From CAYTLW01 sp964438735 (GTDB lineage: Bacteria > Myxococcota_A > UBA9042), in assembly GCA_964438735.1 (NCBI GenBank), contig CAYTLW010000170.1, positions 1 to 14,109 on the forward strand: 14,109 bases of DNA, in the 5' to 3' direction. The notes beneath the pieces were generated by a model that made no database searches, had not been told where the DNA came from, and saw only the letters and a list, made by a program, of their open reading frames with translations. Shown here in pieces: positions 1-7,427 of the stretch. A program made the position numbers and the translations under genes. Numbering within the stretch: position 1 is the stretch's first letter; the number at the start of each line of letters is the position of its first letter.

Positions 1-1
1 G

Positions 2-757
2 CGCGTGCAGGCTCCCTGGGTGCGCGCTGGCACGAGCCGGTGGTTGCGGCTCGTTGGGCCGGGAGCGGATTGGCCGGTGGTGGCCCTGGGCGCCCGCGCG
101 GCCGACGCACCGACGCTGCTGCTGGGCACGGTCTTCGGGGTCTGGGCGCCGGCGCCGCTGGATCGTTTCGATGACCTGCTCGATGGCGCCTGCCCAGACA
201 ATCTTCGCGACCTGGATCGACCGCAGGACGGCGCCTGGCATTTCATCGCCGCGACCGTCTCACCGGCGGGCCGCGGCCACGGCCTGGGACGTAAGCTGCT
301 CGGCGCCGCCGCCAGGTGGGTGGAAGGGCAGGGCGATACCTGCCTGGTGCGCACCCTGTCGCCTGCGGTCGGCTTGCCTTCGCTGGCGGGCGTCGGTCCG
401 GACGACACCGCCTGGCCGACCGCCGCCACCGGCGCGATTCGCAGTCTCGCCACAGAAGGAGGCAAGGCGGCGCTGCCGATCCTGTCGCTGCACCTGGGTG
501 CTGGCGCCATCTTGGACGCCATCCTCATCAACAGCCGCGCCGATGGCACGCGCAGCGGCCGCATCTCGTTGCGCTTCGCCTACCCACGCGGCGACGACGC
601 CCGCGCCCGCCAGGTGGAGCGCTACCGCCTGTGGTTGACCGATCGCGCCCGATGCATCAAGTCAGGAGACGCTGTGCCACTGAGCCAACGGCCGCTCTTG
701 TGGCGGTTGCCGGACTGCGGCGATGAGCGGGTCTTTGGCAGCCAGGCGCGGGACTGA
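2..757 (+). CDS. GNAT-like acyltransferase, 5' end cut by window edge
   Basis: The frame is open to the left edge and ends at TGA 755-757. The earliest start-like codon is GTG at 5, but it has no room for a ribosome binding site in the window, so I treat the gene as truncated on the left. About 250 residues are visible. Near visible residues 80-103 the protein reads FIAATVSPAGRGHGLGRKLL, which matches GNAT motif A: a beta strand followed by the acetyl-CoA pyrophosphate loop of R/Q-x-x-G-x-G/A type, then a helix. TLSPAVGLP follows about 15 residues later, where GNAT proteins have their next strand. The C-terminal half (about 160-250) is less recognisable. The expected role is transfer of an acyl group from acyl-CoA to an amine or similar acceptor in the cytoplasm; the substrate cannot be told. 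It faces the convergent MopE-type gene across 36 bp. I am fairly sure of the fold and unsure of the exact family. Confidence 0.6.
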   Translation, partial: RVQAPWVRAGTSRWLRLVGPGADWPVVALGARAADAPTLLLGTVFGVWAPAPLDRFDDLLDGACPDNLRDLDRPQDGAWHFIAATVSPAGRGHGLGRKLLGAAARWVEGQGDTCLVRTLSPAVGLPSLAGVGPDDTAWPTAATGAIRSLATEGGKAALPILSLHLGAGAILDAILINSRADGTRSGRISLRFAYPRGDDARARQVERYRLWLTDRARCIKSGDAVPLSQRPLLWRLPDCGDERVFGSQARD

Positions 758-784
758 GCGCCAGACCCCTTCGCGCAGTGGCGC
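758..784. terminator. Possible bidirectional terminator hairpin between convergent genes
   Basis: GCGCCA (758-763) pairs with TGGCGC (779-784) around a 15-nt loop, directly after the stop codon of the left gene and 9 bp before the end of the convergent MopE-type gene. There is no T tract on either side, so it would be a weak or non-canonical terminator. Its position is the main argument. Confidence 0.3.
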
Positions 785-793
785 CCAGGCGGA

Positions 794-3700
794 CTACTTG
801 TTGTTCGAGATGCGCAGCAGGTACTTCGAACAGGTCGGCGCCAGGCCCGCTTTGCGGTGTACGAAGACGTAGAAATACGCGCTGTTGTTGACGCATAGAT
901 TCATGCCCGGCACCGACTGACCGCCGCCGGTCTGCTTGGTCGAGCACTTACACTCGCCGCCCGGATTGGGGATCTTGGACGGGTATTTCTGGCCCAACTT
1001 CACGTCCGGCTTGGTCCCTGGACCGAACTTGCTGCCGTAGTAGTTGGTCCGCCAGCTGCTGTCGGTCTGGTTCTTGCACAGCTGGTTGCCGCCGGCGCAG
1101 CTGCCCCGGTACAGGTCCAGCTGGAACTGGCTGCCCGGGTTGGAGATGAAGCGCACCCGCACATAGAACTTGTCGCAGGCGCCCGTGCCCGAGTCGGTGC
1201 CGTCGGAGGCGTAGAAGCGATACCAGTCGCCCGCCTCGCCGGGCATGATGTTGCCGCTGAAGATCTGCGCTTTGCCGCTGTCGGAGAAGGTGCCGGCGTT
1301 GATGGGTTTGCTGCAGGAGGTGCCGTACTTGCCCCAGTACCCGTCCGCCTTGCATTCGCAGCCGCTGTTGTAGCTCTTGTCGATGTCGTACCAGCCGCTG
1401 TTGCACTTGGCGATGGCGCAGGAGGGCGAGGCGCACTTGGGGCTGCCATTCTTCACCGAGGCGCAGCTGCTGGCGGCGTTGTCATCCTTGACCTTGTTGC
1501 AGTTGTCGTCGACGCCGTTGCACGTCTCCTTGGCGCCTGGGTAGACGGAGGTGACGCTGTCGGCGCAGTCGCCGGGTTTGCTGGCGGTGAACTTGGCCTG
1601 GGGATCGGGCAGGCAAAGGCACTTGTTGACCGAGATGCCCCAGCCGTCGCCGTCGCCGTCGTAGTACCACTTCTTGCAGTTGGCTGAGCCCTCGAGATCC
1701 GTCTTGCCGTCGCAGTTGTCGTCGACGCCGGCGGTCAGGCAGCTGTCCTTGACGCCAGGCTTGATGCCGGAGTTGCCGTCGTCGCAGTCGGTGGCGTTCT
1801 TGGCCGTGAAGGGACCGTTGGATTGGGGCGCGCAGAGACAGATGGGTTTGGAGCCCTTGGCGCCATAGCCGTCCTTGTCCGAGTCGGGATAGTAGTTCAG
1901 GCAACCGATGGAGCCGGCTTCATTGGCCACGCCGCTGCAGTTGTCATCGAAACTGGTGGCGCAGAGCTCCTGCTGGGCCGGGCTCACGGCGGGATTGGCG
2001 TCATTGCAGTCACCGCTCTTGAAGGCGGTCAGCTTCTTGGCGAAGTCCACCTGGCAGAGGCATTTGCCGGGCTGCTTCTTGTCACCCCAGCTGTCGCCGT
2101 CGGCGTCGACGTAGATGGGATTGCAGTTGAGCGCGTTGAGCTCGTTGGTGATGTTGTTGCAGTTGTCGTCGAAACCGGTCTTGCAATCCTCCACCTTGCC
2201 GGGGTTGATCTTGTCGATGTTGTCGTTGCAATCACCGGATTTCTTGGCGGTGAAGTTGCTGGCCGGGTCCGGCTTGCACAGGCACTTGGCCCACGAACCC
2301 TTCTTGCCCCAACCGTCGCTGTCGCCATCGACGAAGTAGTCGGTGCACCCCTTGGCGTCGATCTCGTTGGCCTTGCCACTGCAGTTCTCGTCCAGGCCCT
2401 TGGCGTCGCAGAGCTCCTTGGCGCCGGGGTTGATGTTCTTGTTGTTGTCGTTGCAGTCGCCGCCGCCCGACGGGCAGGTCTTGGGTTTGCCGGTGGTGTT
2501 CTTGCCCTTGGTACACCAGCCGTCCTTGTCCACGTCGCACTTCTCGTCGACCACGCCGTCGCAGTTGTTGTCCACCCCGTCGCAGGCGCTCTCCTCCACC
2601 GCCGACTCGAAGTCACCGGCGGCAGCTTTGTAGACGCTGTCGTTGCAAGGCATCCACTTGCCGCCGACGCAGAGGGAGGGGTGCTTGGCCACGCCTTTGC
2701 AGACGCCCTTGTTGTTCTCACAGGGCGGGGCGGTCTCCTTGAGCCCGTTATCCTTTGCGTCGATGTCGCCATCGCAATCATTGTCGACACCATCGCAACT
2801 CTCGGGCGCGCCGGGGAACACCTTGTCGTTCTTGTCGTCGCAATCCTTGCCGGCGTGGATGCACACCTTGGGGTTGCCCACGACCGTGTGTTTGCCGTCG
2901 CAGAAGCCGTCCTGATCGTCATCGCAGCCGTTGTCCACGGCCTTGTCGCAGTCGTCATCGACGTCGTTGCAGACCTCGGCTGCGGTGGGATGTACGGCCG
3001 ACTTGGTGTCGTCGCAGTCGCCGCCGCCCTTGGCGCAGGCCGGTGACTGGCCGACCAGCTGCATGGCGCCGTCGCACCAGCCGTCGCCGTCGTCATCGCA
3101 GCCCTCGTCGGTCTTGCCGTTGCAGTCGTTGTCGACGCCGTCGCAGAGTTCGGCCTTCACCTCGGACTTGCTGCCGCCGGGATCGGTGGAGCAGGTGGCC
3201 TTGGCGCCGCCGGTGGCGCACTCGACCACGCCCTTGCCGCAGCCGCCGATGCCGTCGCAGGCCTCGCCGACCATGGGACCATTGCCGTCGCCGTCGGGGT
3301 CATAGACGAACTCGTCGTCCACGCCGCCGTCGCAGTCGTTGTCTTTGCCATCGCAGCTCTTTTCGACCCCGGCCTCGTAGCCCTGCACCTTGTCGTAGTC
3401 GCACTCCCACTTGCCCACCTTGCAGTTTGCGGTGCCGCCGCCGCCGCTGCAGACGCCGGTCTTGAGGCAGTCCGAGTCGTCGTAGCCCAGGTCCTCGTCG
3501 GTCTGACCGTTGCAGTTGTTGTCGACGAAGTCGCAAATCTCCTTGGCGTTCTTGCCGCCGGTGGAGCAGACCGCGGCGCTGCCATCTTCGTTGCAGACCA
3601 CCTCGCCACCGACACAGGCACCGCCGCCGCAGGGTTTACCCAGGACCTTGGTGGTGCCGCCGTCGTCATAGACGAAGCCCTCGTCGGTCTGGCCGTCGCA

Positions 3701-4549
3701 GTCGTCGTCGATCTTGTTGCACGACTCGGCTGTGGGCGTCACAGCGGTGCACATGCTGAGCCCTTCGCCGGTGCAGACGCGCAAGCCGCTGCAGGAGCCC
3801 TCGGAGTTGTTGATGCTGCACGCGGTCGACAGGCCCTTGTCGGTCCAGTCGCTGGTGCAAGAGCAGGCGCCGCCCTCCGGCTGGCATTGTTTGACGGTCT
3901 TGCCGCCGAAAGTCAGGTCGTTGCAGGCGTAGCCCTTGGGGCAATCGTCGGCGTCGGCGCACTCCGAACCGCAGAAGGAGCCGTTGATGAAACCTTGCTC
4001 GGGCTGTGAGGGGATGCAGCGATTGGCGCCAGCGACCGCGCCCAGGTGCGTACAATCCGTGTCGGCGTCGCAGGGCCTGCACAAGGTCAGGAAGGGCGGT
4101 ACGCAGACGTAGGTGATGTCGGTGGTGCCCTGGACCTGCACGCACTTCCAGGCGGCGGGGCAGGAGTCGACGCAGATCTGGGAACACATGGGACCGTCGG
4201 CGGTCTGGATGCAGTAGTTGCTGGTGCAATCCGAATCCGCCTTGCAGGTGCAGCCCCAGGCGCCGGGCGACTCGCAGGGCTCGGGGTCTATCGGGGCGGC
4301 ATCCTGGGCGCCGTCGTCGAGCGCGCTGTCCGTCTTGGCCGTCGCACCATCGGCCAGGTCGGCGTCGTCATCTCCTGTCACGCTGTCCAAGAGCGCATCG
4401 GTGCCGGCGTCCACGCCGAAATCTGGTTTGATGCCACTGTCGTAGACGACATCAGTCGGCGCGCCGACGGGTGTGGGCGTGGTTCCGCAGGCCATGGCGA
4501 CGAGGGCACAAGCAAAGACAACCGCGCTGATGAGCCGACCTGCCGTCAT
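794..4549 (-). CDS. Exported MopE-type multi-repeat metal-binding protein, probable lipoprotein
   Basis: This is a 1251-residue surface or periplasmic protein. I chose ATG at 4549 over the in-frame ATG at 4591 because GGAG sits 5 nt upstream and because the signal peptide (MTAGRLISAVVFACALVAMAC) then begins at residue 1. C21 could be lipidated, although the lipobox is not canonical (Ala at -3, Met at -2). An Asp/Ala/Thr-rich linker (about 30-90) leads to a Cys-rich region (about 92-270) with CxxDxDC modules. About residues 275-1022 hold 12 repeats of the CDGxDNDCDGxxDE kind, known from the Pfam 'putative metal-binding motif' named after the Methylococcus copper protein MopE. Seven of them are accompanied by DxDxDGW calcium-type loops and GDCxD segments. 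The C-terminal part (about 1083-1251) resembles a secreted beta-sandwich of PPC type and ends in NNK with no anchor. It lies 102 bp downstream of the barrel gene on the same strand and may be cotranscribed. The likely role is metal binding or adhesion at the cell surface. The repeat family is certain; the ligand is not. Confidence 0.88.
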   Translation of the reverse strand: MTAGRLISAVVFACALVAMACGTTPTPVGAPTDVVYDSGIKPDFGVDAGTDALLDSVTGDDDADLADGATAKTDSALDDGAQDAAPIDPEPCESPGAWGCTCKADSDCTSNYCIQTADGPMCSQICVDSCPAAWKCVQVQGTTDITYVCVPPFLTLCRPCDADTDCTHLGAVAGANRCIPSQPEQGFINGSFCGSECADADDCPKGYACNDLTFGGKTVKQCQPEGGACSCTSDWTDKGLSTACSINNSEGSCSGLRVCTGEGLSMCTAVTPTAESCNKIDDDCDGQTDEGFVYDDGGTTKVLGKPCGGGACVGGEVVCNEDGSAAVCSTGGKNAKEICDFVDNNCNGQTDEDLGYDDSDCLKTGVCSGGGGTANCKVGKWECDYDKVQGYEAGVEKSCDGKDNDCDGGVDDEFVYDPDGDGNGPMVGEACDGIGGCGKGVVECATGGAKATCSTDPGGSKSEVKAELCDGVDNDCNGKTDEGCDDDGDGWCDGAMQLVGQSPACAKGGGDCDDTKSAVHPTAAEVCNDVDDDCDKAVDNGCDDDQDGFCDGKHTVVGNPKVCIHAGKDCDDKNDKVFPGAPESCDGVDNDCDGDIDAKDNGLKETAPPCENNKGVCKGVAKHPSLCVGGKWMPCNDSVYKAAAGDFESAVEESACDGVDNNCDGVVDEKCDVDKDGWCTKGKNTTGKPKTCPSGGGDCNDNNKNINPGAKELCDAKGLDENCSGKANEIDAKGCTDYFVDGDSDGWGKKGSWAKCLCKPDPASNFTAKKSGDCNDNIDKINPGKVEDCKTGFDDNCNNITNELNALNCNPIYVDADGDSWGDKKQPGKCLCQVDFAKKLTAFKSGDCNDANPAVSPAQQELCATSFDDNCSGVANEAGSIGCLNYYPDSDKDGYGAKGSKPICLCAPQSNGPFTAKNATDCDDGNSGIKPGVKDSCLTAGVDDNCDGKTDLEGSANCKKWYYDGDGDGWGISVNKCLCLPDPQAKFTASKPGDCADSVTSVYPGAKETCNGVDDNCNKVKDDNAASSCASVKNGSPKCASPSCAIAKCNSGWYDIDKSYNSGCECKADGYWGKYGTSCSKPINAGTFSDSGKAQIFSGNIMPGEAGDWYRFYASDGTDSGTGACDKFYVRVRFISNPGSQFQLDLYRGSCAGGNQLCKNQTDSSWRTNYYGSKFGPGTKPDVKLGQKYPSKIPNPGGECKCSTKQTGGGQSVPGMNLCVNNSAYFYVFVHRKAGLAPTCSKYLLRISNNK
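1480..3730 (-). repeat. Coding repeat tract: 12 MopE-type units
   Basis: Twelve degenerate protein repeats are encoded here on the minus strand. The core is C-x(3)-D-[DN]-[DN]-C-[DNS]-G, often followed by [TV]-[DN]-E. At DNA level this gives frequent GTCGTC / TTGTCGTC strings on the plus strand. Units 1-7 (right part) are mostly CDGVDNDCDG. Units 8-12 (left part) change to forms such as FDDNCSGVANE and are separated by spacers of about 60-80 residues containing a W-G after the DxDxDG loop and a CLC pair. The tract accounts for the long antisense open frames on the plus strand. Confidence 0.8.
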
Positions 4550-4651
4550 GGAATCTCCGCTCAAGGGATCAGGAGTCCGCGCGCGTCCCACTCGCGCGCA
4601 GGAACCTTACGGGGCGGCAGTGTAGCAGTTGCGACGCGTCCGTGCGCGGAA

Positions 4652-5362
4652 CTACAGCTTCACGGTGTACGGAAAGCGGTAGTGCACCATCATGAAGGCT
4701 TGTGGCATCAGCCAGATCGTATTGCTCAACCAGTTGGGATCGTCGGTGTTTCCCATGCCGAACTCGCCTGGCATCTGCGGAATGTAGAATTGCGCGAAGG
4801 CGCCGAACGAGACCAGCAGCGTGTCGGTCAGGGGCACTTCGAGACGAAGGCCCAGGTCGATGCCGGGCCGGAGGAAGAAGGTGGTGTCAAAGCGTGTCGA
4901 ATGCAGCAGGGCGGTCGTCAACAACAGCCCGGCGCTCAGGTCCAGCCGCACACCATCGCGAACCAGGGGCACGTTCAGACCCACCGGTCGCCAGGTGATG
5001 CCGTACATGCCGGTGTCGCCAAGCGCCGGCGAGATGATGAGCGAGTCCGGGATGAAGATGGAGGGGCCGTAGCGGATCTCGCCGCTGCGCTTGACCATGG
5101 CGCGGTATTGCTTGGGCACGCGCTTGATGTTCTTGCGGATGGTCTCCTTGTCGAGGATCGCCGCGACCGAGAGCTTCAGGCCGAAATGTCCCGAGGTGCC
5201 GGTGAACTGCGGCCCCGGTCCGAGGTAGTATGCGGGGCCGACGCCCACGTCGACCGGCACGGTGATCTCGCCGGCCAGTGCGGGGGTCGCCAGCAGCAGG
5301 CCGGCCAGCAGGGCCAGCGGCGCCAGTTTTGGAGCGGCATGGGGCGGGACGAAATCGAACAT
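4652..5362 (-). CDS. Probable outer-membrane beta-barrel protein
   Basis: A 236-residue exported protein. ATG at 5362 is preferred over the in-frame upstream ATG at 5407 because GGAGG lies 5 nt before it and because it places a classic Sec signal peptide near the N-terminus: hydrophobic run LAPLALLAGLLLATPALA, cleavage after residue 30 (ALA|GE). The mature part alternates hydrophobic and polar residues as in beta strands, for example VPVDVGVGPAYYLG, VRLDLSAGLLLTTALL, FFLRPGIDLGLRLEVPL and TLLVSFGAFAQFYIP. It ends in VHYRFPYTVKL, aromatic-rich as in barrel ends, although the last residue is Leu rather than Phe. Residues about 72-97 are strongly basic (IRKNIKRVPKQYRAMVKR) and would form a loop. 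I do not recognise a specific family. It is the first gene of a minus-strand pair with the MopE-type protein and is divergent from the membrane phosphotransferase gene. Confidence 0.65.
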   Translation of the reverse strand: MFDFVPPHAAPKLAPLALLAGLLLATPALAGEITVPVDVGVGPAYYLGPGPQFTGTSGHFGLKLSVAAILDKETIRKNIKRVPKQYRAMVKRSGEIRYGPSIFIPDSLIISPALGDTGMYGITWRPVGLNVPLVRDGVRLDLSAGLLLTTALLHSTRFDTTFFLRPGIDLGLRLEVPLTDTLLVSFGAFAQFYIPQMPGEFGMGNTDDPNWLSNTIWLMPQAFMMVHYRFPYTVKL

Positions 5363-7297
5363 CAGGACCTCCGGTCGGGACCAGTCTCGACGTGGGGTCG
5401 AAAGCACGTCAAGGGCAAGGGAGCTGGCGGCTGGTGGTGGGCGTGCCTGTTGTTATGGGTCGGCTGGCGCCCGCTGGCGCTGGCGGCGCGTGGGGCCTTC
5501 GCCGACGGTGGGGACGGTATCGAACCCCTGTGGGCGCTGCCCATCGGCGTGGCGGGCGACGTGGCGCTGGTGGTGCTCTGCTTTGCCTGGGCGCGTGCGC
5601 TTGCAACGGCCCAGCACCCCAGGGCCAGTCGCTGGCGGTGGTTGCCGGCCGCGCTGCTGGCCACCTCGGCGGTGATCCGCACGGTGGACCTGGTGCACGG
5701 CTATCTGGGCATGTCGCACGTCAGCGTGGGATTCTGGTGGCATGTGTCGTGGTCGCAGTGGCCGCTGCTGGTGGAGAGCGGCGCCATCGTGGCCATCGGC
5801 GTGGCGGCGGGCTGGGCGTGGTTTGGGGTGCGCGCCCTGGGACGCGATGTGCGACGCCCTCGTCGCGGTCCGTCCGCTCGGTTGGCCAGTGTGGTGGCGC
5901 TGGTGATCTTCGCCGGATCTGCGGCCCTGGTCGATCACAGCCAGCACGCCGCCCTGCTGCCGGAGATCAATACACCGCGCACCTGGCTGGCCTTCGTCGG
6001 CTTTCGCCCGCCGCCTTCCACGGTGGATGTGGATGCGGCCACCTGGCAGCGCTGGCAGACCGCCGGACTGGTCCCCACAAGCGCCGACCGCACCTCCAAG
6101 TGGCCGCTCTATCACCGCCGGCCACCGCCACGACCCGCCCGCGCGGGCCGCCAGCCCGACGTGGTGCTCGTCTTCCTGGAGTCCTTCAACGCCGGTCTCA
6201 CCTCGCCATACGGCGGCGACGAGCTTGCCCGCAAGCGCGGACATTCCGGGCCGCTCACGCCGCAGCTCGCCCGTCTGGCGAAGCGGGCATCGGTGGTGCA
6301 CGGCTACTACACCCAGGCCCGGCCGACCCATTTCGGCCTGGTGGCCTCGCTCTGTGGCCTGTTACCGGGCTCCTGGCCGCTGGATACCCGCCTGGCCGAT
6401 CGCCCGCCACCGGCGCTGAGTTGCCTGCCCGAACACCTCGAGCGGGGCACCCGGCGCACCCTCTTCGTGCAGGGCTCGAGCCTGGAGTACACGGGCATGG
6501 GTCGCATGCTGCGCCGCTTCGGTTTCGACGAGGTCCACGGCCGCCACGCCCTGTCCGAGCGCTTCCCCGACGCGCCACGCAACGCCTGGGGGCTGCACGA
6601 TCGGGAGGTCATCGCGTTCGCCGCTGAGCGCATCCGGGCCCTGCGGGCGGCCAGCGAGCCCTATCTGCTCACGCTGATGACGGTGGACAGCCACCTGCCG
6701 GGCACGGCGCGACCGGATTGCCAGCCCCCGGCACCGCTGGCGGATAACGCGATCCTGCGGGCCATTCACTGCGCCGACGGCGAGCTGGCGGCGTTGCTGG
6801 ACCTGTTCGATGAGCTGGACCTGTGGCGCGACACTCTGTTGGTGGTCACGGCGGACCACGCCATGCAGGCGACGCCGGCCCTGCGCGACCTCATCGGCGC
6901 CGAACAGGCCGACCCCTTCGCATCCATCCCGCTGCTGGTGCACGACCCGGCGGGGCGATTGCCGCGGCGCTGGCAGACCCATGGCGGCCAGGTGGACCTG
7001 GCCCGAACCGTCGCCGGGCTGGCCGGCGCCTGGCAGGCCGACAGCGCCATGCAAGGTCATGACCTGTTGTTGGAGCGCAACGAAGAGCGCCTGCTCATCG
7101 GCCTGGCGGGGCGTCGCCTGGTGGGGCTGCGCCGAGGGGACCAGTCGGCACGCGGGCCGCTGGCACGCTGGGAGCGTCGCTGTGCACGTGGTCTGCCGGC
7201 GCTGGATGGGTCTGTGGGCGGTTTGTCGGCTTGCGATGTGACCCGTTACCTGCATTGGTTGGATCGGTTGTGGTTCGATGGTCGCTTGCGGCCGTAG
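5339..7297 (+). CDS. Membrane LtaS-type sulfatase-fold phosphotransferase
   Basis: 652 residues if ATG 5339 is used. That ATG has GGAG 4 nt upstream, and no other ATG or GTG lies before the first helix; TTG 5450 is the only fallback and would truncate that helix. Five predicted membrane helices (about 31-50, 64-88, 100-121, 141-163, 182-198) precede a large external domain, the layout of LTA synthase. The domain shows VVLVFLESFNAG (E281), RPTHFGLVASLCG (candidate nucleophile T330), TVDSHLPG (H452) and VVTADHAM (D506, H507). These match the metal ligands, catalytic Thr and substrate His of the LtaS/OpgB branch of the alkaline-phosphatase superfamily. There is no CxPxR sulfatase signature. The likely reaction is transfer of glycerol-phosphate or a similar headgroup from a phospholipid to an envelope glycan, or hydrolysis of such a group. 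The frame stays open far upstream, opposite the minus-strand genes; that part is not coding. The last about 30 codons use noticeably more G/T-ending codons. Confidence 0.85.
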   Translation: MGRDEIEHQDLRSGPVSTWGRKHVKGKGAGGWWWACLLLWVGWRPLALAARGAFADGGDGIEPLWALPIGVAGDVALVVLCFAWARALATAQHPRASRWRWLPAALLATSAVIRTVDLVHGYLGMSHVSVGFWWHVSWSQWPLLVESGAIVAIGVAAGWAWFGVRALGRDVRRPRRGPSARLASVVALVIFAGSAALVDHSQHAALLPEINTPRTWLAFVGFRPPPSTVDVDAATWQRWQTAGLVPTSADRTSKWPLYHRRPPPRPARAGRQPDVVLVFLESFNAGLTSPYGGDELARKRGHSGPLTPQLARLAKRASVVHGYYTQARPTHFGLVASLCGLLPGSWPLDTRLADRPPPALSCLPEHLERGTRRTLFVQGSSLEYTGMGRMLRRFGFDEVHGRHALSERFPDAPRNAWGLHDREVIAFAAERIRALRAASEPYLLTLMTVDSHLPGTARPDCQPPAPLADNAILRAIHCADGELAALLDLFDELDLWRDTLLVVTADHAMQATPALRDLIGAEQADPFASIPLLVHDPAGRLPRRWQTHGGQVDLARTVAGLAGAWQADSAMQGHDLLLERNEERLLIGLAGRRLVGLRRGDQSARGPLARWERRCARGLPALDGSVGGLSACDVTRYLHWLDRLWFDGRLRP

Positions 7298-7319
7298 CGC
7301 ATCGATCGGGTGAGCTACG
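7293..7319 (+). terminator. Possible terminator hairpin at the end of the LtaS-type gene
   Basis: CGTAGC (7293-7298), which includes the TAG stop, pairs with GCTACG (7314-7319) around a 15-nt loop. No T run follows. Placement at the 3' end, before a likely promoter for the next gene, is the only support. Confidence 0.25.
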
Positions 7320-7356
7320 CGGCGCTTCAGCCTACGGTCGCCCGGCCAGGAAACGG

Positions 7357-7386
7357 TTGCCCCAACCCCCCGCCATTCGTTATACC
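7357..7386 (+). promoter_or_regulatory. Candidate sigma70-type promoter for the HECGH lipoprotein
   Basis: TTGCCC at 7357-7362 (-35, 4 of 6 matches) and TATACC at 7381-7386 (-10, 4 of 6) are separated by 18 bp. The TTATACC lies in an unusually AT-containing spot of a GC-rich gap. Transcription would start near 7393, giving a leader of about 35 nt before ATG 7428. Confidence 0.5.
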
Positions 7387-7427
7387 TTCGCAGCCTTCGG
7401 CCCTCGTGCCGGCGGCGAGGAGACCCC

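Noticed and set aside
1823..3046. 407-codon plus-strand frame inside the MopE-type gene
   Set aside because: Val/Ala/Gly-rich shadow produced by repeated GAC/GTC-type codons of the repeats on the other strand.
1480..3730. CRISPR-like or tandem DNA array suggested by recurring GTCGTC strings
   Set aside because: The repeats are degenerate, in frame and explained by the MopE-type protein repeats; no regular spacers.
4046..5338. Upstream extension of the LtaS-type open frame, opposite the MopE and barrel genes
   Set aside because: The translation is Gly/Ala/Arg/His-rich without structure and lies antisense to two well-supported genes; the frame is open only because of high GC.
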